DNA from: Cystobasidiopsis lactophilus
Lineage: Eukaryota > Basidiomycota > Agaricostilbomycetes > Agaricostilbales > Chionosphaeraceae
Direction: 5' to 3'
NCBI GenBank assembly: GCA_001599975.1
Contig: BCIO01000004.1
Location: 2,267,328 to 2,331,327, forward strand
DNA length: 64,000 nt
Shown here: positions 1 through 11,925 of the stretch, in pieces
Position numbering within the stretch: the stretch's first letter is position 1
Layout: every line of letters begins with the position of its first letter
Notes under the pieces: model-generated
Told to the model about the DNA's origin: nothing
Seen by the model: only the letters and a program-made list of their open reading frames with translations
Database searches by the model: none
Translations under genes and position numbers: made by a program

Positions 1-760
1 TAAGTATAGGCCTCTGAGCCAAGACTTACTGCTTTGCCGTGAAATGCGTTTTGACTTTCATGTACGAAGCCTCGCGCCAGCCCAAGACATGCTCCTCTGG
101 CCCGCAGGACTGGCAATAGTAGGTAGCTAGGCGAGTCCGGTTACCAGCATGAACTGTGTCGCCTGCAGCGACCCTGGTGCTTCTCGTGAGCTAGACTCAC
201 TTTGCGGCAACGTGAACAACAAAACCATTTTGCGAGAATGTCTGGCCTTGGCACGCTTCGATGGTGCAGCCCCAGAGGGACATTCCAGAGCCTGCAATAT
301 AGCCAAGTACGGGGCGCGTGGTGGTAGGTGCTTGGCTGAGCATTCTGAGATGGCAAAGGACAACTATCACTTCCTCAGGCAGTCAAAATCACCGTACAAG
401 TTGGTGACTGGGCAAGAGCAAGAGGAGGGAGGGCACAGAGAGGGCGACAGAACGCTAAACAGCGCCTCGACGCAAACCGAGGACAAAGGGCAACGACAAG
501 GTCAAAGCAACTTCTGGTTAGTGGCAACAGTGCATCTTGTTCAATGAGATAGAAAATCGCAGCACTGGCAGATGCTCTAAACGATGAGACCCAGCAAGAA
601 GCACAAACCGAGTGAAATAGCAAAGGTCTTCTTTGGGGTTAATCTCGCGCAGTTGGTCAATCATCATCTCTGGTCCGAGAGCCTCAAAACCAGGATGTGT
701 GACCGCTACACAACAGCCAAGCAATCCAGACAATTGGCATTGGGCGGGCTTGAGTTTCAT
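1..760 (-). CDS. Unidentified intron-containing gene, cut by the left window edge
   Basis: I do not recognise this protein. On the minus strand an ATG at 760 opens a frame that can be followed through several short exons to the window edge. Its readable pieces look like real protein: one around 600-700 contains HPGFEALGPEMMIDQLRE, the next (about 490-565) contains AAIFYLIEQDALLPL, and the last (about 30-130) contains YYCQSCGPEEHVLGW followed by a basic stretch ending just before a GTAAGT donor near base 28. The CxxC pair hints at a zinc-binding site, but no family can be named. The gene continues beyond base 1. Splice sites in the middle (about 130-490) are uncertain. It is divergent from UTP10, with about 205 bp between start codons, so the two may share a promoter region. 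Confidence 0.45.
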
Positions 761-965
761 GCAATGCGAGAGCGACGAAGGTAGAACGGGCCAGGACAAA
801 GGGAATCGCTGGCAACCAGCCTGGTGCGCATCTACAGAAGTCAATAAGCGATACAGAGCAGCAGCCAGAGGAATGATGGACGCTCCCTAAGAACCGATCA
901 GCTTCCGGGATGAGCGCTCAAATTTTTGTGCAGGGTGGACACAAACAACGGGCAGCTTTGAAGCG

Positions 966-3900
966 ATGAGCTCGTCGCTGGCGCAGCAGCTCAAAGCGAT
1001 CAGCACCAACAATGCGCTCGTGTCGCACAAGCTCCAGCCCTCCTACCTGTACTCGCAGCGGCAGGCGGCGAACTTGTCCAACGAGCAAATCTGGCAGCTC
1101 GCCTCCAACGCCTACTCGGCCTTGGTCCAGATCAACTCGAGGCTGTTCAAGTACCAAGATGGACTGCTAGGCGAACGGGCCAAGAAGCTGGACCGCGGCC
1201 TGCTCACGAAGGAGGAGAACGACAAATTGGACGAGAGCTTGAGGGAGGCCTTGAAGCTGCTGGGCCCCCATGTGCTGCTCAGGACGTGCGGCCACGTCCT
1301 AGAATGGTTCATCAGGAGATTCAGGTGCGTCTTTTGAGGCCAGCCAGCATGTCGATTGGGCCAGCCATTGAAGTTTTCGGGTGTCGCCACAAAACAGAAT
1401 TCACGAGTTCAATGTCACGGAGGTCATGGCCATGATGCTGCCCTACCACGAGACGCCACAGTTTGCGCAGATGCTTCAGGTCGTTCAACTAGAGTGCGTT
1501 CCGTCCCAACATTGGCCCAGATTAACAGGGCATGAACTGACAAATTGTTGGTCTACAGAAAAGCGCCCGCGCTCCATTGCCTGGTTCCCATCAAAGCCGC
1601 TTTGCAGACGCTGCCCAGGCATGTCTTGGTCCAGGCCATGCTCCGCTACCCCGAGTTCGCCAAGCTGGTGATCAACTTGGTGCCCACCAACCTTCGCCGG
1701 TCGACGGTTCACAGGGCCCTGACCGGCTTCTGGACGGCTTCGCTCATGGGCTACCTTGAAGCCAAAGAGGAGCTGTCAAGGGAAGAAGTGCCATTGCTGC
1801 TGAGCGCCACTTTCGAGCCTTTGCGCAATCGAGCGCCGTCCGAAGTTCAGGTGAGTCTTGCGTTTTCGCTATCAGAAAGCCCGGTTCTGACATCGATCAC
1901 CGACATCACAGCTCGCCTGCTATGTGCTATTGACCAAGCTGACGGCCAAGACGGAGATCGATGGCGAGGCTCTGCAAAAGATGATCGCCCTCATTGCCAG
2001 CAAAGGCTCGCTGGTGGACGACGAGGCAGAGAAGGCGGCCAACGACGAAGCGGCTATCACCACGATCGTTTCTATATGTCAGAGGCAGACCGAGCTGCCT
2101 GCCATTGGGGAGAAAGCTTTGACCGCTTTGCTGGCTAAACGGTTGGCTTCCCCTTTTTGGGCCAACTTTTCGTTTCTAATGCGGAAATGCTTTGGACAGA
2201 AACTGCGTCGACACCTTGGTCGCACTGGCGTCTAGGCACAGCATTGATCGCTTCCTCCGGCCTTTCTTCACTTCGCTGTCCAACGTCGAGACGCCACAGC
2301 ACCTCGCCGTCTTGCAAGAGATCATCCGCAAGTCCAAAGCGGTGCCAAAGCTCAACCGGCGCCTGTGCCAGATCGCGGCGCAAAGCTTACTCCGCCACCT
2401 GGTCGGCCCAGAGCCAGAACCAGCCGGCTTTCCGGCCCACTTGGCCTTGCTGGCCGAGATCAAGCAGGCCCGACCGGAAGCGTTCTCAGAAGCCACGACG
2501 GAATGGAGCGCGGACGAACACTTGCCTAAGATCCTCAGGCTGGTCCTCGCAACTGTGAGCCTTCGCTTCTTCTACCTTGGGCGAGAACTGAGAAGCATCA
2601 ACGCCCGCAGGCCGGCGGGGGAGCGCACGCCGAAATCTCTCTCGGCATCCGAGACTCCGATGACGCTGTTCGCTTGGCTCATTACGCCCAATTGCTCGAG
2701 AGGGATGCCTCGACGGTCGCTGCCCAGGACTATCTGCTCTTGCTGCAAGAGACCAACCCCGCCATCACCGCTTTGCTCACCCCGGCCCTTCTCCCCAGAC
2801 TCCAAGAGCAGCTCTCGGCCGACCAAATCGCCAAGGTCTGCTTAAAAGCCATCCTCGATGAGAATGTGCCAAAAGCCAGCCTGGCCCACCACGTCGCTTT
2901 CCTGGCCGAGCTGAAAGAGGCGGCGTCCGAGGTCGTGCAAGGGCTTTGGCCGAGGTTGGCTCTTACCAAGCACGGGCGAAAAGCAGCAGTGGCCATTTGG
3001 CAGGCCTTGGCTGGCACGCCGCTCCTGGCGGAGGGCATCTTGAAAGGGGTCCAGATCCCGACCGAAGATGCCAAAGCCGATTTCAACTGGGACCTTTGCA
3101 AGACCATCGCCGGTGGGTCCTATCTGACGTTACGACAAGGAGAGGCCTGAAGTGACTTTTGCCGACAGCCAACCTTGCGCAAGCACCTGACCTGCAAATC
3201 TGGCTTGACTTTCTCCGGTCTGGCTTGGATTCTGTCCCGCTTTCCGGTCTCACCCTCTGTGCCTATGTCGCCAATCTCAAGCGGACATTCAAGTTCCCGG
3301 GCCAGCTTCTCGTTGACGTCGCCTCTCGGCCACTGAACCTGGACGGCGCCAGCCCCCTTCTAGCAAGCAACGCCCCATCCAGCGATGTGATTGAAGCTAT
3401 GTCCTCCAAACCCAAGTCGCCCAAGACGGTCGACAAGATCCGAGCCTGCTTGGCTCTTGTGGCTGCGGCAACGCTTCATGCACCTAAAGATGCCGGCTGG
3501 GTCTGGCTCCAATCCACCTCGACGCCCGATCTCGACCTGTACAGATTGGCTCTTTACGGCATCTACCGCATTGCGCACACTTCGTCCAGCGATGCCCTCG
3601 CCGGCGGCTTGCTGAGCCAGCTGTTTGGCCGGCTGCTCTCAAATGATGCCTTTTCTTTCCTGGCTTCGATTTGGATTTCGGACGGGCACCTGGCTGGCGT
3701 CGCTTTGGAAGAGGCTGCGACGCTAACGACCGGCCTCAATGCAGCCGATCAAAGCTACGACTTCCAGCTGCTTCTGCCGACTTTGTTCTATGTGTTGCTG
3801 GAGGGTGACCATGCCACCAAGGAGCGATGTCTGCTCCTCTTGGAAGCCCTTTCCAGTTCACCGGATACGAGCAAGAGCCTCTATGGTGCACAGTCGCTGT

Positions 3901-6900
3901 ACGGCAGCGGCACCGCCAACCTCGCGCCCATGTCCGACAAAGAGTTGCGCTCTTATTACAACGAGTTGCTCAAGAGTCGACCTCTTTTAATGCAACCGAG
4001 GGGCCTGGTATCGTTCCACGCTATCGTCTCCGATGCATCGCCGGACAAAAAGAAGGCCCGCCGGTTGGCCAGCTCCATCTTTCACACTCTGGTTTCGCAC
4101 CTTTCAGCCACCAACAATGCGACTCTAGTGAAGAGCGTCATTGAAGCGTTTTCTTCTCTCCAAGCGCCTGCGATGGTGGAGTCGCTCGCCCTGGTCCTGA
4201 AGCCGCCAACGTTGCAGAAGCTGCTAGCTCACCTCCACCCCTCCGACCGCAAGGCTGCTCTCCGCGCTCTTCTACGAACATACCCTCTAGCGACCACCCA
4301 AGAGCTACAAGATCAGCGGTCGCTCGCTTATAGGAATCTAGTGGCGCTTTTGAACTGTAGGCCGCTACTCAGGTGTCATGTTGACGAGAGTCTAAAGCGG
4401 ATTCCAGGTGACGAACGCCTCATCCGGCTTGCTGCGTTGGATGTCTTGATCCCGAGCACGTATGAAAAGCTGTCGCCCAAGCAAAAGCTGGACGTTCTGG
4501 AAAATCTGCAGCAGAGCCTTGCCGATCAAGTGAGTCTCTTTGATGTTCTTGCGATCCAGTTATGCTCACCAAATTCCCAGGATGTGCGAGAGTACCTGAT
4601 CCGGCTGCAACTTGCCTCAGAAACCTTCCTTGCGGTCATATCGTCCTTCAACCTTCAGCTCCAGCGAAGTCATTCGAGCCCAACGAAGAAGGCTAAGACC
4701 GTCCCGTAGGTCGTAACAATACCACAAACGCAGAGGTGGCTAACTTGCACTTCAGGGATGGCGAATCCGACGAAGCCAAGGTCGCACGAATGGCTTTGTT
4801 CCTCGACTTGGTGGACCTGTCTCATTGTGGAGCCTCGCCAGCCTTGGTTACGGCCCTTTTGGATCTGACAGCAGCAGCGGTTGGCCAAACAACAAGCCAA
4901 GCCTCTACCGATTTGAAGCGCGTTCTCATCCAAGCGATGGCCAACTTGCTCGCCCGCACCGTCGCCCACTCTGCTTCGTTCGGCGATGTTCGCATTGCAC
5001 CTGTTCTAGAAGTTGTCAAGAGTAGGTTCCCTTCGTTCAGCGCGAACAATCCTTCCTAACCGTGATGCTTGCAGCTTCGACGAACCCCCAGCTGACCAAC
5101 AACAGCTTGCTCCTCATCTCACAGTTCACTACAATCGCTCCTCAGCAGGTTGTTCTACACGTCATCCCGCTCTTGACAATCATGGGCACTGGCGTCTTGC
5201 TTCGTGACGACGCTGCTGCCCAGAGGACGGTGGAAGCGGTGCGTTGCGCGCACATTCTGCTCTTCAACGGTCCAGCTGATAATGACTTCTTATACACAGC
5301 TTTTGACGAGCGTTTTAACGAGCGTTATCCAAACTCAGCAAACCAGCGGGAAGACTCGATCGGAGTTAATCGAAGCGATGGCTCCGGTCGTGCGCACTTT
5401 CACCGACGCGGTAGCCCACATCCCACCGCACCGACAGCTCAAGTGAGTGTGTTTCTTCAATGGGAAGGCGTCCTCTGATATGCTTCGCAGGCTTTTGTCG
5501 ATTATGGTGAAGGCGCTGGGCCCTCAAGATTTCTTAGCGCCAGTCGTTCTTTTCCTCCTCGACTTTGAGCAGTCCGCCACTGCGACCGTGTCCGACATCA
5601 ATGCCCTCCCGGGCGCATTGCTGGACCAATTTGCTACTCGAGATCACTTGGCGGCGCTCGGACAATTGTCCGAAGAGCTAAAGAAGATCGCGCTCTCCAA
5701 GGTGACGTCGAAGGCGGTCATTCTGTCGCACTTCCTGGAGCACAGGCTCTCGTCGACCGCTTTGCACTCTCAAGTCGATGCCGCGCATGCTCGCAACGAC
5801 TTCATCTTCGATTCGGCGCTGTCGAGCATGATGAAGAGCTTTGTTCTTTCCGATGCCAGCTCGGTCGCCTTCAACGCGAAGGGTCTGAGCGCGTTGGCTG
5901 CCCGGTTGCTTTCTTCTGGTGCATTTACCAACGTCATCACTTGGCTTTTGGATCTTCGACGGCCTGAAGTAAGTTTACCTGTTGCCATTCCCCCCTGCTG
6001 GCTCATGTAGGATCGACAGATCTCTATGAAAGCCTTTGGATTCCTCGAAAAGCGTTTGGGCCGCGCCAAAGCGGAAAGCAAGGCCGCATTGGCATCTGCC
6101 TGCTCCGCCGCGCTGCACAACATTGTCGAGTTTTTGACGTCCTCAGAGGGCGACCACAAGCAAATCGCGAAGCTTGTCGTTCGTATCTGTGGCGCCGATG
6201 ACTTGGCGGACCAGCCTACATTGGCCAAGATCTTTGACCTCTATCTGGACTCCGCTCGCTCGCCGACAGTGACCACACTGGAGACACTTTCAGCAATGTT
6301 GTGAGTATCGCTGCTCTTTATCCAAGATCGACGTATCCTGAAAAGAGCTTTGCAGGCCCGTCCTCGGTCCTCGACTTATTCCCAAGGTCGAGAAGGTATT
6401 GGGCGTCGTGCGTAATTTGCTTGAGGCATCACCAGGTTGGCAACACGTTGGATTCTATAGACCGAAGTGGTTGCTTACAGAATGTTTCCGCAGACATCAA
6501 ATTGCAGGATGCGGCTGTTCGCGTTTTGAACTCCGTGTTGGCCTCGCTACCCTCTTTCGTGGAGCATTTGCTGCCCGACACCATCAAACTGCTGCTATCA
6601 CCAAAATTGCGACAGAGAAAGCTAAAGAGCGTGGGCGCTTTTGGCAAGATCTTGACGTCAAGGCTGCCGCTGCCGACTGTCCACAGGTTGCTGGCAGGTG
6701 TGCTCGCCAGGGTCGATGATACGGGGCGGGCTTCTGCTCTGCACCTTCTCCAACGCAGTGTAGAAGCGGTATCAGCTGCCGATGTTGCGCCCGTCCACAA
6801 AGCTATCTTCGCGACTCTCCTGGAAACGTTCGAGAACGGCAGCAAGGCGGTCGGTGCCTCAAGCCGGGCGGTCTTCTTGGCGCTCTCCTTGAAGCTCGAC

Positions 6901-7661
6901 TCCAACGCCTTCAAGCCTCTCACCCTGCGTTTGGTGGATTGGGCCTTTTTGGACGCCACAAGTAAGTGTCGGCAAACGCGTTGCATGGTTCTTCCCCCTG
7001 ACTTCGCTGCTTGCAGGATCCAACGCTCGCCAGACCGCCTTGTACGATCTGTCGACTTTGCTTTTCAAGGAGCTGGAGGCAGTTTACTTCGACTTTTTTG
7101 GCACGCTCATCGAACCAACAATAACGCTTCTTGACTCTTTTGCCAACGGTTCACAACACGACATTGGGCTCTGGACGTCACTCATGGCAACCTTGGAAGT
7201 CTCGTTGTCTTTCGCCAAGCCCGGTAAGCCGATCATTAGGGTGCATGGAAGCCTTGATCTTATTGGAATAACGCCCAGATTTCTGGACCTTGACTCGGTT
7301 ACACACCTTGCTTGAGCCTATCTTGTCTCAGACCGCAGTAGTCGCCAAAAACCCAGCCACCTCTGACAATTTCGCTCCGGTCCTGCTCGCCTTTGCGACT
7401 GCTGCGTCGGACTTCGAGACCTTGGTCAAGGAGCTCAACAGCAACTTGCTCGCCCAGACCCGACAGCATCCTGTCTTGGCGCTGCGATCGCTGGATGCAG
7501 CGTGGGACAGCATTGGCCACTCGCTTATGCCATTCGTGCCTGAAAGCATTCCCTTCTTTGTGGAATGTCTTGAGGGCGAGCCGGAGGTGGAAGAAGCGGC
7601 CCGAGCGCTCATCAAGACTATCGAGGGCAGCCTGGGCGAGAGTTTGGATGCATACTTGTAG
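966..7661 (+). CDS. UTP10: U3 snoRNP / small-subunit processome protein UTP10 (HEATR1)
   Basis: Large HEAT-repeat protein of the t-UTP subcomplex, which acts in the nucleolus in rDNA transcription and early 18S rRNA processing. The start at 966 gives the family-typical N-terminus (MSSSLAQQLKAIS, then WLIRRF-like EWFIRRFR and IHEFNV, continued across the first intron at 1325-1397). Further exons carry alternating hydrophobic helices throughout. The C-terminal exons (about 7018-7661) match the conserved BP28/HEATR1 C-terminal region, including ALYDLSTLLFKELEAVYFDFF. The stop is at 7661. I see well over ten introns of 45-110 nt, several with GTGCGT, GTGAGT or GTAAGT donors; the longest uninterrupted exon is about 3.17-4.5 kb. 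Spliced length is close to 1,900-2,000 residues, normal for fungal Utp10. Several internal junctions (about 2550-2670, 3140-3175, 5230-5450, 6300-6480) were not resolved base by base. Confidence 0.9.
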
Positions 7662-7899
7662 TGCTACAGAGACTCCGAGGCGTGTTGCACTGGGCAAGCC
7701 ACTCAAAGTCGGAAGGGAAAAGGATCGACGTCCCGTGACTTGCCAGAGAAGTTGAACCGCGCCGCTCAGGCCGCCTTGAGGCTGAGCCTCTTTCTTCCTC
7801 TAACCACCAACGCCCTCTCTGCTGTGCAGACGACCAGAGTGCTCTCCAGCTGATTTTTGAAGACGATTGCCAGCCAATCCGCCCGAGAAATTTTCAGTC

Positions 7900-10521
7900 A
7901 TGCACGCGGCCCTGGAACTGGCGCTCTTGATGAGCGCCGCCTTGCCACACGTTCTCTCTTCTCCTGTCGAAGTCGGACCGCATCCAATGGCTCCTAGATG
8001 GATGCCACCGGCGTCTCCGAAACGACATCACGCTCGCCGGCTCGAGTCTTCAGGCCACACGCACCGCAGGCGGGCAACAAAGAACTCGAAATGCTCCTCC
8101 AACAATTCGCCTGCGCACGAAGCTGTTGCTTCTTCCAAGGCAGCGACCTCTGCCATCGCCACTGCATCCGCTGTGGAGGCAACAGGCAGCTTGACCGCGT
8201 CGTCCGCCGCGGCCAGCGCGTCGGCTGTGAATGCCAAGTCGAAGGTGCCGCTCTACGACTGGACGAGCTCGAACAATACTGCTTGTGAGAGCTCCTCATA
8301 CTACCTCGACAATTTGGCCGAGCTCATCGTACTGGACAGACGGGGTCAATCTCGGAAGCTTTTGTTAGTTTGCCCCTGAGCCTTCGTCAGCGCTTGCTAA
8401 CCAGCCGGAGTCAACAGTGATGCTGGAAAAGTGGATGTCTGGATCGTAAGCGTCGGAAAGGGTGCTCATATTTCTGGTGGCTCAAAGAGGCACGCTCAGA
8501 TTGTTCTCGGCGAATGCGCCCAACGCTGTCGACGACTACACTTTCAGGTTTGCAAGTTGCCGCCACCTACCGTTCAATGCTGATTGTTTTACAGTCAAAC
8601 TCTGGGCTCCAAGGCCGCCTCTGTTCTCAAGCCATACTGGGAAAGCTATGTGACAGAAGCCGACATTGCGGCCATGGCGGATGCGGGCGTCAATGTAAGT
8701 TTTCCTACTCCGCGCCAGCTCTCCGATGCTCATTTGAAACGGTATAGATGCTTCGCGTCCCTGTTGGATATTGGGCATTCATCGACAATGTTGGTGGCGA
8801 CCCCTTCCCAGCGCTCAGCGGGCAGAAAGAGCAGATGTAAGAGACGCCTTCAACGTCGTGTAGAGCAACTCTCACGGAGACTGTGTGCGCAGAACCCGAG
8901 TCCTCAAATATGCGGCCAAACACCACATGTATATTATCATCGACCTGCACAGCGCCCCTGGTCGTCAAAGGTCCGCACCTTTTTTTCGAAATTCGGCTGG
9001 CGTGCTAAAGCTTCCTTCATGCTGCAGCCAAGATCAGTGCAACGGAAGGTTGAACGGACCCGTGGGTGCTTCTTGTGGCGTGCTTTAGCTGTCAACCCTC
9101 ACGCCCAGTTGGCGACCAGGTTCAATTCTACGACTCCGACTACCAGGCTTACAACGACGATGTCGTCAAGGCCGTTTACAAGTACATCGCGACGAGCCCG
9201 TATCGCAGCCATATTGCGTAAGTCTGTCCGCTTCGTCACGTTGTTTGGCTTGTGCTAATTCTCGTCCTCTGCAGCGCGTAAGGCCATCTCTTTGCCCGCT
9301 CTTCGTCAATATTCACTATTAGGCCGTAGCTTTGGTCTGGTTAACGAGTGCGTTCCATGAATCAACTTATTGGGCACCATGCTGACCAGAGGCCTCACAG
9401 GCCTGGTTCGCTCCCTATCCACTGATCCGATAGACTTGGACTGACACCCTCCTAGATGCCTGCCAGTCATCGCATAAGTGAGGAGCAGGCCACTCTGTGC
9501 GTTCCTTTCTAGGTACTGACCGACTGGTGCAGTACGGCCCGCATCTCCGCGCTCGAGAGCTACTACCAGCGCAGCTACGATTTCATGGCGAAGCAGAAAT
9601 ATCGCATCCCCGTTATCATACACGTCAGTCTCCACCTGTGAAGTATTGGACGGCACTGACAAATGCTTTAGCACGGCTATTGCGGCCTGGATCAGTGGTC
9701 GAGCTTCGTGAAGGACAAGGATCCCAAATGTGAGTTTGCTTCGTTTCCATCCACCTGCTACTACCCACTGAGTCCGCCTAGACATGATCATGGAGGATCA
9801 CCCTTGTGAGTTTGATGGCTCAGTGACAAAGCGAGTGGCTGTTCAAAGCCTCTACGATGCAGATTCTGGGACTTTCGTCGGCACTGACAGCGAATCGTCC
9901 GCTTACGGCGACGTCTGCTATCACGCCCAGCTGTACTCAACCTATCCGATTCCTGTGAGCATGTCAGATGCCGCCTGAGACTAGAACTGACCGCGTCGAT
10001 CAAGGTCGCTGTCACCGAATGTGAGCGTTTTACAAAGCGCTGAAGCTGGCGAGTCCTTAACATTTACATAACAGGGACAATGGCGTACAGAGTTTCTGGC
10101 GCTTCTGGTGACTTCAACAGCAAGATGTTCGCGGCGCAGCTCTCAGGATGGGCAGTGAGTCCCGGCTCGTGGAGACGATCTTATCGAAACGCTGATTCTC
10201 CGCCTCGATAGGCTTCCGCTGGTTCTGCGTTCTGGTCCTTCAAAGGCGACAACGGGTGGGTCCAGTGGGGCTCCCGCGCTCGTGCTAGTACTGATCAAAA
10301 ACCTGGGCGAGCAGGAAAGCGGACGGCTGGAACTTTTTGAACCTTGTGAAGACCGGCAGCATCCCCACCAAGCCTTCTAGTGAGAATCTCGTTGGTAGGT
10401 GCCCCATGCTGGTATCATGGAGAGAACACGCTGACCTGCGAACCGGGATCCCCTCACAGACTGGGTGAAGGGCTTTTCCAGCCCCTGCTCGGGGATCTCC
10501 ACGCCCTCCTGGCAAACGTAG
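7900..10521 (+). CDS. Secreted GH5 exo-beta-1,3-glucanase-like glycoside hydrolase
   Basis: Likely glucan 1,3-beta-glucosidase acting on cell-wall beta-glucan outside the cell. The ATG at 7900 starts a hydrophobic signal-like segment (ALELALLMSAALPHVL), followed by a Ser/Ala-rich spacer of about 90 residues. GH5 landmarks follow in short exons: ADIAAMADAGVN, then LRVPVGYWAFIDN, YIIIDLHSAPG, an acid/base motif read as FGLVNE near 9330-9350, YRIPVIIH..HGYCGLDQW, MIMEDH, and the nucleophile motif VTEW, whose Glu/Trp junction is interrupted by an intron at about 10020-10075. The C-terminal part reads GSAFWSFKGDN and then ADGWNFLNLVKTGSIP. The final exon ends with TAG at 10519-10521 after a Ser/Cys-rich tail. 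At least ten introns are present. Fungal EXG-type enzymes are usually 400-500 residues; this one appears similar with an N-terminal extension. Exact splicing around 9250-9500 is uncertain. Confidence 0.82.
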
Positions 10522-11925
10522 ACACTGCCCTCTTGGCGTTGCGAGGTGTGGAGCTCTGCTGCGGGGTGGACCACGAGTACCCCAGCCAAATGAACCATCT
10601 CCGCAGGCTGTGGATCTGTTCAAAGTTCAAACGCGAGCGATATCGCACCTTCAACTTGGCCGGCTCAAGTTTTCTTGGATTTCAACGACATTAGTCCATG
10701 TAAATGGACTTTGGGGCGTCAGCTGACAGCAACGGAGAACACGGCGCTGATTGCGTCCCGAGATCATGGTGATCAAAGGGAAGCGGATCATGGGAACCTT
10801 ATCGATGCAGCAATCCCCGGAGGATTGGCATGGCCTTGCAATAGATCATTGGCAATAATATACAAACAGCACGAGAACGTTACACCACATTGGGAATGGG
10901 GGCCAAAGGTCGAAACGAGCGTTAAGGTCTTAAAAAGCGCGACCTTTGGGTGGCATGCCCTAAAGCAGCGGTCCAAACTGCTGCCTTTTGTTATTGCTTT
11001 GCACCTCCACGTTGCACGCAGACCGCTCAATGAAGCTAAAAAATCCAAGCCGGCGGCATGTGGGGCGAATCCAACTGCACCTTCCTCATGTCAGCCAAGG
11101 ACAGACCGTCCAACAGGCAACGATCGGAACGCGTCGGCCCTGCTTCAACTGTCTTCAACAACGGAGCGGAGCGATAGCAGAGCAGGCCTAACTCGAGGAA
11201 ATGTGGACGCAAAGGTCGGGTGCCGACTGATGCATAAAGAATGGAAGCCGTCTTCTATCGTTTGCAGCCGGGACGCTCGCAGATGACTCGATGAGAGCCC
11301 GCGACGTCAACATAAGCTTCTGACAAGCCAGCCAGAGCCAGCCGTCCGCCTCTGAGACATCGATCTAACGGCTGAAAAACGCGAGAAAACGAAATGAAAA
11401 ATTCAGCCTCTGGACTGCCAAATCCGGGATCTTCACCACCAACCATCCCACAGGCTTCTAGCTGGATTCGGCGACAGCAAGGCGCGCATGGAAGCAAGCT
11501 GCGACAGGCTTTCTTCTAGGCACATCTTGCGAAATTAAAGAAAGGGCCGCCTCACCTCTTGGACCGACCTTTTCTTGTTCCTGTCTCTTCCCCTACCCAG
11601 CTACGCCTCTGCCCTTCACCTGGTTGCCTACCGATTCTCAATCCAACTCTCCTTAATCATATTCGTTATTCTTCGGTTTGCGTGCTGGGCATCGCAGATA
11701 CAGCTGGCCTAACTTCCGCTCTGCGCAACCCGTCTGGACCTGAAATCCCTCTCTGTCGTTTATAGGTGCTTCTTCCTGCTCCCATCCACTTCTCATCTCC
11801 AGACTCAACCTCTGGGCACAGCTGTCAGTCATTGATACTTCGCGAGCGCCGTGCACAACACTCCATACGCCTTCCCGCTCCACCAAAACTTTAATTTATT
11901 GCACGTCGCCTCCAGCCGAATCAAT
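10522..11925. other. Intergenic region upstream of the RAN1-like kinase
   Basis: About 1.4 kb without a gene I can support. The last 350 bases before the kinase ATG are pyrimidine-rich on the plus strand (about 11560-11850), as is common in fungal promoters. An in-frame ATG at 11851 would extend the kinase by 25 residues. No RNA gene or repeat was recognised. Confidence 0.5.
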
